Assembly (NCBI GenBank): GCA_028622995.1
Contig: JAJQJQ010000058.1
Coordinates: forward strand, 806,001-870,000
Direction of reading: 5' to 3'
Source: Panagrolaimus kolymaensis
Taxonomy: Eukaryota > Nematoda > Chromadorea > Rhabditida > Panagrolaimidae
Length of the DNA: 64,000 nt
Both the position numbers and the translations under genes were made by a program. This document shows, one piece after another, positions 10,899-19,667 of the stretch. The notes under the pieces were generated by a model. The model saw only the letters and a list, made by a program, of their open reading frames with translations. It was not told where the DNA came from and made no database searches. Numbering within the stretch: the first letter of the stretch is position 1; every line of letters starts with the position of its first letter.

Positions 10899-11174
10899 GC
10901 ATACTTTCGCATTGATCAACTTCCACAAGGTTATACCCATTTAACCGTTAATCACTCAGAAAATTTTATTAATCCTGAAAATGGTGCTTACACCCAAGGA
11001 ATAGAAAGCAGCTGGCAAAAATTTAAAGCTGCTCACAAAACCCGATATGGAACCCATAGATCTTCATTAGCAGATTATATCGAGGAACATTGTTGGAGAA
11101 ATGAATTTGGAAAAGATAATTTAGCTTTTTATAACTTTTGGCAACAGGTTATCGAACAATATACTCCTGAATAA
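10899..11174 (+). pseudogene. C-terminal fragment of Merlin/ISXO2-like transposase
   Basis: About 91 residues of the element's open frame match the C-terminal half of the ISXO2-like DDE domain. They contain HLTVNHSENFINPENGAYTQ, then IESSWQKFK, RYGTHRSSL, YIEEHCWR and NLAFYNFW. The Asn-His-Ser segment, the IES.W helix and the YGTHR loop are the family's conserved C-terminal blocks. The N-terminal zinc-binding region and the first catalytic Asp are absent. The frame opens upstream into the terminal inverted repeat, which is not protein-like. It cannot be active alone. Confidence 0.85.
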
Positions 11175-11262
11175 ATCTATTCTTTTTTGTGAATAAATAA
11201 TTAGTTATTATCTTTTTTTTTTCGATTTCTATATATTCAAGTTTGAAACCAAGGTTTTTGAA

Positions 11263-11330
11263 GCTTCTATAGCCGGGTGGTTAGTACCCTTGACTGTGAG
11301 AAAGTAAAAAGTTCGACTCTCTCTTGAAGA
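11263..11330 (+). other. tRNA-like (degenerate) sequence within Merlin element
   Basis: The stretch has an A-box-like TAGCCGGGTGGTTAGTACC, a possible GTG (His) anticodon in GACTGTGAG, and a B-box-like GTTCGACTC. The ends CTTCT and GAAG can pair weakly. The anticodon and T stems pair poorly, so this is at best a decayed tRNA or tRNA-derived piece. Confidence 0.25.
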
Positions 11331-12142
11331 AAAAAAAATCTCTTGGTCCTCCCTATGAAAAACCGAAATTCCCTTGGTCCCCCCTGTAAAATCAGAAGAA
11401 AATGAAAAAAAGTGAAAAAGTAGGGTGGCGAAACTAAAGAAGTTCCGAATGATGTTCAAGAACAGTAGGAAAGATAGACTTTTTAATCAACTCAGAATGA
11501 TTATTTTTGTTATCCCCTTTATTTCCAATATTAACATTTTCTTGAGAGTTCGCATAACAAATTAACAAAAATATTAAAATTGTTTTCTTCATTTTTTTTC
11601 ACTCTCGTGAAAGAAAGACGACGACGACGACAATCTTCTAATAAACAAAAAAATTATAGTTTGCTCATTTTTTTCTTTTCTCTTTTTATAGTATTTTTGT
11701 TTTTGGAAATTGACAAAAAAATAAAAGATTCAATTACTAATTGAATTTGACGAACAAATGAATGATGAATGAATTGAATTAAATCGATGAGTATTTTAAT
11801 GTCAAACCCAAAAGGTAAAAAGAAAAATGGAATCATTTTGTATCAAAAAAGACTTGACTTTGTTATAATTTCCATAATAATGTTTATAGCACATTATTGA
11901 GCAACAAAAATAGTTTATAATAAATTAAGCCGCGATATTCAGTGATACCTATCAAATTATAAAAGCTACATTAAAGTTTTAAAAAAAGTGTTTCGTATAT
12001 TGTAAATAATTTGTTTAAAGAAAATTGTTATTTCGAGATTTGATTTTTTTAAATAAATCTTTGATAAAATACACTTTTGCTTTATTTTTTTTACAAAAAA
12101 AAAAACAATTTATTTTTGGTAACAGTTTAAAATTCAAAAAAT

Positions 12143-12290
12143 CATATGATGCACTTTAGTTACAACATTTATTAAAAAATGCGCACTTTTGTAAAAATAA
12201 ATGAAAATAGCAAGTTTGTTAAAAGCTTTTCTTTACAATTTTTAATTAAGTTTTCAAAGATTTTAAAATATTTATTGCTGCCATTAATGG
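12143..12290 (+). promoter_or_regulatory. Conserved block upstream of insulin gene 2
   Basis: This is the counterpart of 6479-6630: GATGCACTTTAGTTACAAC, then AAAAGCTTTTCTTT and TTCAAAGATTTT in the same order, about 290 bp before the start codon. Confidence 0.45.
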
Positions 12291-12434
12291 ATTCCTTTGT
12301 ATTTTTGCCAATACTTAAGCGATTCCATTTTTTCATAAATCATTAGTTTCATAATTTGTTTTGACAATTTTTTAAGCTAAAAATTTTTTTAAATTCCTTT
12401 AAATTTTAGATAAACTTAAGGCTAAAGTATCATC

Positions 12435-12697
12435 ATGGCTCGTTTCTTATCCATCTTCTGCATTCTTTTTCTTTTGGCTTTTGCATCCGTTAATGCACAA
12501 GTTAGATGTGGTCCTGTACTCGCTAAAGCCATTGCGGCGATTTGTGGCACCCCGTCGTTCAAGGATTTTGATTGCAATAGTAAGTTTATTTTTTAGTTTA
12601 AAGAAAAAATATATAGAATAAATGATTTCAGCTTTGTCTGACACTTGTTGCAGTGTTGGTTGTTCCGATGCTGACATCAAATCATGTTGCAAATGAC
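12435..12697 (+). CDS. Insulin-like peptide 2
   Basis: Exons are 12435-12579 and 12633-12697, giving 69 residues. The signal peptide begins MARFLSIFCILFLLAF and ends near VNAQ. The B region is CGPVLAKAIAAIC (Cys-x11-Cys) with a third Cys at FKDFDCN; the A region is TCCSVGCSDADIKSCCK. It has eight cysteines in all outside the signal peptide, so four disulfides are likely, as in beta-type nematode insulins. It shares intron phase, the exon-end motif KDFDCN and the upstream block with insulin gene 1, 5.7 kb away. There is no C-peptide or tail, so this is the most minimal member of the set. It is expected to be a secreted insulin/IGF-receptor ligand. Confidence 0.88.
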
Positions 12698-12868
12698 ATA
12701 AAAACCATGGATAATAAGGATTTTTAAAAAACAAACAAATGTTTTGTGAAATGATAAATTTTTTTTAAATTATAAAAAATAAATAAATTGCTAGCAAAAG
12801 AAAAAAATTTGCAGGAAAAGCACAACAACATAATTATTTTTTAAAAAACGACAAGCAGGAAAAAGTGA

Positions 12869-13627
12869 GAAGTTAAATTGGCACGTGCAAGAATTTCCAT
12901 ATATTCCAAAGGAAAATTTTCTTATACCATCGAAGAAATTCCATTTAATCTTTGGATCACCGGTTCATTTGGATTTGATCTTCATGGCGATGCTTTACCA
13001 AATATTATTCCAAAAATTTATCGATGTGATGCAAATTATGTAGCTTTAATTAAAGGAACTTTGACTGAAGTGGAATTTGATTTTCTTGCAAATCCAAAAT
13101 TTTTAAAACGATTTGATTTCTTTATTGCAAGCATTATGAAATTGGATAATTCTGAACTTGGTGTAGCAGAAATTGTCAAAAAATTACCAAATGCAATAGA
13201 ATTCTAGTAAACCTTTTTTAAACAATGTTATTTTTTGATTATTCTTTTTTCAGTTTTGTTCCAAGAATTTCGTTTCCATTAAATATGAATTTGTCACAAA
13301 TCTCGATGAATACCAAAATCAGTCTATTCATAATTGAGGGAGTTGAAAATGATTTTGATTTACAAGATTTTTTTATGTTTGCTCAAGTATGTTTTCCGTT
13401 TATTTTAATTTTGCATACGATACAAAAAAGTGACAACAATAATTTTTAAGAAAAATTTGGCACACGATGGCACGCTTCTTCTTGAATACCAAGGTTACAA
13501 TAAGAATTTAACTGAAAATGCTGAAAAAGCATTTAATGAGTTTATGGCTTTAAATGGAAGAAATAAAATGAATATAAAATTTACTAGTACGTTTCGTAGT
13601 TATTACTTACAAATAAAAAAATTATAA
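12869..13627 (+). pseudogene. F-box-associated protein gene lacking its N-terminus
   Basis: Exons are about 12869-13206, 13254-13386 and 13451-13627, all in phase. The product carries LWITGSFGF, IPKIYRCDANYVALI and LPNAIEF, and ends with a LTENAEKAFNEFM helix. This is the C-terminal substrate-side region of a nematode F-box family. There is no ATG start, an in-frame TGA lies just upstream (12866-12868), and no F-box exon precedes it: the upstream DNA is the 3' end of insulin gene 2. So it is a 5'-truncated duplicate, although the remaining exons are undamaged. Its last exon identifies the detached fragment at 9875-9990. Confidence 0.55.
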
Positions 13628-13664
13628 ATTTTATTATTAATATTTTTTCAACTTTTGTTTCAGT

Positions 13665-14015
13665 TTGATTAAAAGTTTTATAGAACTTTTGCAGCATATA
13701 TGTAAAATAAAGTTTTCTTTTTACAGAACAATTTTAATTCCGATGATTGACAAAATTTTTAATAAAAATAGTCTTTTGTTAATAAACCTCAAACCATTGT
13801 TTTGGTTTCGTCACCAGCGTATTCTAATTAAATTTAATATTAAAAAAATACTTCATTTGCTCCGAAAAAAGCAAAATATATTTGTATATAAAATAATATT
13901 CAGCACTTTATTAACACATTTTTTAAACAAAGCTAAAAAAAAGCAACATCGATGCAGGAAAAAAAATAATAGAAAATCGAACTTCCCTCCAAATCGGCTT
14001 ATCAAAAAATTGTAA
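13665..14015 (+). other. Open frame of unknown status, 116 codons
   Basis: The product would be very basic (KKIL, KKKQHRCRKKNNRK) with no signal peptide or domain. It begins shortly after an acceptor-like TTTCAG. AT-rich A-runs make a chance Lys-rich frame plausible. It is kept here only to fill the interval. Confidence 0.2.
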
Positions 14016-14171
14016 TTTTTTTTGACACATATTTATATTTTTTTTGGGACGGTGTGTTTCACTTAAAAAAAATTTATATTCAATTTTAAGTATGAAATTT
14101 TTTTGATGTCAAAATCAATCACGAACGATTGATTTATTACATAAAGTCAAAGTTTGTGTTATTTACAAAAA

Positions 14172-14876
14172 ATGAAATTTTTCCATTTGATTATTATTGT
14201 TTTAGTTAATTCCATTTCAAATGGATTTTCTACTATAACTTGTCATAAACCAATTGCAGCTTTTTTGCCAGGAGCTGAATTTAATGTCAAAGGTCTCACA
14301 AGAAAATGCATAAATTCAGTTTATTGTGTTCGATCGTTTGGTATTGTAAATGGCAGAACTGCATCATTTTCTTCGTGTGTAGCAAAAGAAAATGAAGCTG
14401 AAACATGTGGAGTAAGTTTTGAAGGATTTGTTTAAAAAAAATTAGCTAAATACTTTTCATAAATCTTAAATTTTGATATTTTGTGAAAAAATATATATTT
14501 TTTAAATAAACGACAAAAATAAATTTGTGCAATATACATTTCTTAATTAATACTTTTTTTAAGGATTACCCCAATTGTAAAATAGTAACCACAGGATTTG
14601 GTGAAACACTCAATAACTACAAAATTTGTTGCTGCAAAACAAATTTATGCAATTCTGCTACATTTGAAGGTGGCGAAACTCTTGAAACTTTAGCTCAAGC
14701 AAATATTTCTTTCGCCCACAAAAACGAGAGTAAAGTTGTTACTGCAAATAAAGCAAATTTTTGTAAGTTTTAAATGAAATCGGTTTAAAAAAAACACACA
14801 CACATTTTTAGCGCTTCTATCGATTAATGGATTGTTTTTTGCATTTATTCTGGTCATAATAATCCACAACAAATGA
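14172..14876 (+). CDS. Ly6/ET-module protein, likely GPI-anchored
   Basis: Exons are 14172-14411, 14564-14762 and 14812-14876, giving 167 residues. A signal peptide (MKFFHLIIIVLVNSISNG) is followed by a ten-cysteine three-finger-type domain: ITCHK, KCINSVYC, SSC, ETCG, NCK and the closing KICCCKTNLCN. The CCxTxLCN ending is the hallmark of nematode ET-module/Ly6-type secreted domains. After a Thr/Ala-rich spacer, exon 3 encodes a hydrophobic C-terminus (GLFFAFILVIII), which fits a GPI signal or a single TM segment. Such proteins act at the cell surface; no particular partner can be named. The hydrophobic tail depends on the third exon, which is very short. Confidence 0.75.
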
Positions 14877-15450
14877 TTTCATTTCGTTATTAGTTTTTCC
14901 TTCATTTATTTTTTTTTGCCCATAAAATAGAATAAACGTTTTCATTGTTTTATTAATCCTGAAAAATATAAATTTTATTAAATAAATAAAAATAATGGTT
15001 AAAAAGAAACCTTTGAAATTTCATTTCCTCAAATATTCGTTTGTTTTTTGAATGGGTTTGCATTTTTTTATGTTTCCAAAATAAAACTATAGTCTTTTGG
15101 GTTTTACATACATTTAAATTGGCGGGAAAAAAATTATCTCTTTTATTTCAAAAAAAAAATCATTTCAAAAAAGTAGTTTTCAAATTATTCCCCCCAGAAG
15201 ATAGGCTTGCCTCTTAGATATTGAAAATCGACCGAATGTGTGACATATCACAACTATCGCGCGCCATCTTTAGTTTTTGAACAATTTTTTTAAAGCGTTA
15301 AGGCCATCATTTTTTTCGCCGACAAACTTTAAAGAATTTTTTTGGCGGAAAAAAGCTGACACGAACTTTTATTGATTGCTAAATTCGAAAAAATTGTCTT
15401 AAAAAACTTTCGATTTTATTATTATTTTTTAATTTACTAAATAGAATTTA
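14877..15450. other. Intergenic, no gene seen
   Basis: Poly-A/T tracts and AATAAA-like signals near 14980 fit the 3' end of the Ly6/ET gene. The segment 15180-15330 is less AT-biased (TTCCCCCCAG, ATCGCGCGCCATC) and could hold the promoter of the next gene. Confidence 0.4.
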
Positions 15451-18426
15451 AATGGTTTGTTTTTTTCTGATTAAAATTTTAGAACACTTTTACTTGCCTT
15501 TTTATTTTAGGGAAAATCGATAGAATTATTTATCATCAAAAGCGATTTAAAACTCAAATATCAAAGTTTTTGCAAAATTGCTATTAATTCAGTTGAAAAA
15601 TGTTTCAATATAAAACCGTACAATGAAGGTTCGTTGTCTTATTTACTTTGTTGAAAACGTGAAAGTTTTCTTAAACCTTTTTTTACAGATTTTCAAACAT
15701 TAAATGTTCCATTTTTCTTTAATTTTTGCTTCATAAAGGTTTGTTATTTCCAAGATTCAAAAGTGTCAAATTTGGAATTTTCTTTTTTTAGAACTTTTTA
15801 ATTATTTTTGAAGCAAAAGAAAAAGAAAAAACTAATTTTATTGCTGTTCTGAAATTTGTCAGTGATGATTTAGCTAAAAAAGTATCGAACGTTTTGGAAG
15901 GAAAGGTTTGTTAAGAAATGGATTTTGACCTTCATGATCAAATTTTTTATAGGTTCTTTTTGTTGATGACAAAAATGTCGAGCAAAATGTTATTGAATTT
16001 CTGACTTTAATTTTTGGCGTTAATGATGCATCCTTTTGCGAAACAACAAAAACTTTATTTCATCATTTATTTGAACCTTTAAAAAAAGAAAACCGTACAA
16101 AAATTACTGAATTATTCAAAGATAAAAAATTACCAAGCTTTTTAATAAATGTTGATGAAACTCCAGCCTCAAAAACAGAAATTAACATCAGAAAGAGGTA
16201 AAATAGTATCGCTTTTTTTTTATTTTTAAGTTTCAAGACATTTTTTTTGTATATTTTTTATTTTCAGGAAACGATTTCCACAAAATAAAAACCAACAAAG
16301 TGAAACTTCACAATCCTCTTTTGATGCTGAAAACGATTCACATCATAATGTTAGTAGTAATAGTGAAAGTGATTATGAAAATGAGTAAAGAACTTTTTTC
16401 TAACGAAATCTCTAAATATATATATAAATAATAATTTTAGATTATTACCATTTAAACGAGGAAAGAATGTGAATTGGCACCGCTTAAAAAAGCCCAATTA
16501 TGAAATCCTTCAACGCGAAGATAAAAGTGGAAAACGAGATTGGATAATTGTATTTGATTCAAATAATAAAAATTTATGCCACGAATTTTTTTATGATAAA
16601 TGGAGAAAATATTTTATGTGTGCTGGATGCAATAGTAAGCTTTTGCTCTATTTTTAGAAATCAAAAAAAATATATTTAAAAAATGCAAAAATAAAATAAT
16701 TTTTAGCTGGTGACGCAGGTCTCATTACAAAATCTGGAAAACGCAATTACCGACAAGTTGGAGCACATTTGCATAATAAAGGAAAAATGAATGAATATTT
16801 TGAAATTTCTGACAATCCCCATATTTGTGAATTGCGTCAATATAATCCTGACAAATTAATTAAATATACTAAAATTCTTGAAAAAGATGAATTTGAATTA
16901 AAAACAATTATAAAAAATGGAATTTCAAGGCAAAGATTATTTATTTTTGATTCGCAGAATAAAAACCTTGGATATTCATATTATTTTAATTTTCAACTTC
17001 AATGGTTTGTATGTTCGGGATGTAGTGAAAAAGGAAAAATTGTTGATGTTAAAGTAATTAAAAACAAGGATGGCTTAGAGGAAGTTCAACTTTCATATAA
17101 AGAACATATCTGTGAATTACGGGAATATAAATCGCCAGAATCAGATAAAAATATTATTTTGGAAGCATCAAAATTTGAATATATGTCTATTGCAAATGGA
17201 AAACCAAAAATATTTGTTTTTACCAACGAAGAAAAAACTCTTGGTTATGAATTTTCAAAATCATCAAAAGGTGGCGAAAATATTTACATTTGTCTTGGAT
17301 GTGCAAAAAATAAAAATGGTTCCTCTGTGGCAAGAGTGGATTTATTCAAAAAAGATCATAGCGATGAAAATTATCTTCAAGTTAAAACTGAAAAACATAA
17401 TTGCAAACCTCGAAGCTATGAACCTCAAAAATATGAACCAAGAATTGTAAAAGCCTCAAATTTTTTATATTTCAAACAAAAAAGCAAAAATGGAGAAAAT
17501 TTAAAGATGGCAATTTTTTGTGATGAAAACAAAACAAAATGTTATAAATATGGATATCATCAATCAACTAAATCCTTTTCTTGTATAAATTGTATGACAA
17601 AAGCAAAAAAATCCGTTAAAACTAAAGTTTTTAAAGATAAAAATGGTGAAGAATATTTGAGGCTTTCTAAAACTAAACATATTTGTAAACCCATGAAGTA
17701 AGGAAATTTTTTATATACCTTTTTTTGGAATAATTTACATCGTTTTTTTTTAGCTATGATTCACTTCTAAAATCAGGTATTAAAATACTTGAAAACAGTG
17801 GCATGAAAATTGAAGAATTTCAAAAAACAAAAATGCCTCTAATAAGCGAAGAAAAAATAATTCGATTACCCAATTTTGAACTTCGAGCAAATAAAGATGG
17901 TCTTCCAGATAGACTATTAATAATTTTTCCAAATGCTGATGATAAATCTCAATGTTATTATTATTTTTATGATTCATATGGAAAAAATTTTGTTTGTTCA
18001 CGATGTAGAAAACAAGGAGGAATAAAAGTTATGGCGAGATTATGCAAACCTGAAAAAAGTTTGGAAGACGATGAAAGTTTTATTAAAATTTCTAATAATT
18101 CACATATTTGTAACCTCCAACCATATCGACCACCACCAAAAGATAAAACTTATAATTTTACTGTGATTCCTGGAAATAATGAAGATATCAAAACGAAAGT
18201 TTTAGTTTTTACTTCAGAAACGCGAGAAGCTTGTTATCAATATTCTTATAAAAATGCAAGCAAACGATATCAATGTTATTCATGCTACACAAATAGAACA
18301 ACGGTTACCATTCAACTTTGTAACGATGAAAATGGAAAACAATTTGTTCAATTTGGGAAATTGGATCATCACTGTAAACCATGGCCATATGATAAAGTGA
18401 ATGAAAAAGTTTTAAAAAAGAATTAA
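15451..18426 (+). CDS. Protein with six CxxC...HxC zinc-binding modules
   Basis: Exons are 15451-15453 (ATG only, tentative), 15511-15628, 15689-15738, 15792-15905, 15953-16197, 16268-16384, 16441-16634, 16707-17697 and 17754-18426; all are in phase, 834 residues. The N-terminal 210 residues are unrecognised and end in an acidic Ser-rich linker (SESDYENE). Then come six repeats of about 90 residues, each with an aromatic strand, CxxC and a closing HxC or HHC: FMCAGC/HICEL, FVCSGC/HICEL, YICLGC/HNCKP, FSCINC/HICKP, FVCSRC/HICNL, YQCYSC/HHCKP. This CCHC fold pattern recalls WRKY-GCM1 and FLYWCH-type DNA-binding fingers common in transposase-derived proteins. Nuclear DNA binding is inferred. The one-codon first exon is the weakest part. 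Confidence 0.7.
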
Positions 18427-18599
18427 ATTTATCATTTTTTGTTTGTATTTTTCTAACATTTTTTTTATAAATCGATTCAATAAACAATAAATGCAAATTT
18501 GTTTCTTTCTTGTAATTAAAAAAGGTTTCGAATATTTTAGATTTCGATACCTGTTGCATTTTCGCTTGGTTCTAATTTTATTTCTGGGCAAGTGTCTTT

Positions 18600-18780
18600 G
18601 ATCACGTGGATGAGTAAGCGTTTAAAAAAATCTTGTGACGCGTGGGTGTTGTTAGAAGTGACGTGGAATGACGTAAATAAAAAAATGTGTGGGCGTCATA
18701 TGTGATGATGACTCATCGTCGAACTTTCTCGAATCTCTCAAATTTTCATGCACAATTTTAGTTGTGACGTCAAATGATAT
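18600..18780. promoter_or_regulatory. Cluster of CRE/AP-1/E-box-like sites
   Basis: Within 180 bp there are TCACGTGG, TGACGCGT, TGACGTGG, TGACGTAA, GCGTCATA, ATGACTCATC and a full TGACGTCA. These are bZIP (CREB/ATF, AP-1) and bHLH-type recognition sequences, and their density stands out against the AT-rich background. The region lies between convergent 3' ends (18426 and 19668), so its target gene is not obvious. Confidence 0.4.
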
Positions 18781-19667
18781 CATAATTCTATGTAAAGTAA
18801 AATTGAAAAAATTTCAAGTAAAACTCGCCATAATCCAGCTCTAAATTAGGAAGATGCCCTATCTATCATAATATTGTAATTTTCCAAGCTTGATAAATAT
18901 GATTTAACGCAAATTTTTAAAATTAAAATGAGGTATAAAATTCATTAATCCACTATTTTTAAAGCTGTCCCGCTTCAATCAAAAAAAAATTTAAAAAGCA
19001 AGAACCTCAGAAGTGAAACAATCTTTTAGCAAAATTTAACAAAATAAAAAAAGCTCTTTTAAAATTACAAAAATGAATGTAGTAGCCGTGGAAAATTAGA
19101 ATAAAATACAAGTTTGCCACCACTGATTTAAAAACTTTTCTTCGATTTATCCTCGCTGTGTATGCATTTGCACTTAAACATGTAAAAAAAAATTAGGTTT
19201 TTAAAAATTTATAAAGAAATAAAAAAACATAAACCTTCCAAAATTTTTAATGAACAAACAAACAAAAAATATAACAAAATGAGAAACAAAATATACAACA
19301 ATAAAAAATTTAAAATCTTTTTTTTAAAAGTTTTAGAGATTTTTAGGAAATCGAAATATATTTTTCTTTTTTGCAACCAAGACATACAAATAAAAATAAA
19401 ACAAATTATTAACAAACAAACAAATAAACAAATAAAAAATATGAATGGAATTTTTCGAAAAACTGTGTGATTTTTTTGAGGAGGAGGAATTTTGAATAGG
19501 AATTATTAATATTAAATTAGAGTCATGGAAAGAAGAAATAAAGAAAAACAAGAAATCATCCGTATGAGAAATAAAGAGAGACCAAAATGAGACCATTATT
19601 AAACTTTGAAAGCCAGCAACCACCGTATTAGGAAATAGGAGAAAAAATAATTTTTGATTGAAGAAAA
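18781..19667. other. Intergenic between convergent genes
   Basis: AT-rich sequence with oligo-A and short CAAA repeats (ACAAACAAACAAATAAACAAA near 19410). Open frames on both strands at 19209-19683 are low-complexity shadows. No gene is supported. Confidence 0.5.

Larger units (their letters stand above)
10744..11454. mobile_element. Non-autonomous Merlin DNA transposon with 8-bp TSD
   Basis: The element proper is 10752-11446 (695 bp). It is flanked by perfect 8-bp direct repeats GAATGATG at 10744-10751 and 11447-11454. The inverted termini are about 105 bp long and differ at only about three positions, starting GG(C/A)ACTTCTTTAGTTTCG. The inside keeps only the C-terminal part of a transposase. 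Length, 8-bp TSD and ISXO2-type transposase together define the Merlin superfamily. The full transposase is missing, so this copy needs help to move. The intact TSD indicates a recent insertion. Confidence 0.88.
10058..11592 (-). pseudogene. Secreted Lys/Ser/Glu-rich protein gene, interrupted by Merlin
   Basis: A signal peptide starts at 11592 (MKKTILIFLLICYANS). Exon 1 runs 11592 to 10661 and exon 2 is 10578-10058. The product is extremely polar, with runs such as SSSSEESSSNEKKKNKRRK and repeated SRE/NKK, and it ends RRFASPPYW. The Merlin element at 10752-11446 sits inside exon 1. If it and one copy of the target duplication are ignored, the exon is in phase (IFPTVLEHHS then FKVIDGNTNAT) and the gene would encode 249 residues. 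With the insertion, translation ends after about 51 residues, inside the element terminus. No family was recognised. The composition suggests a disordered extracellular or cuticle-matrix protein, an inference from sequence bias only. Confidence 0.65.
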
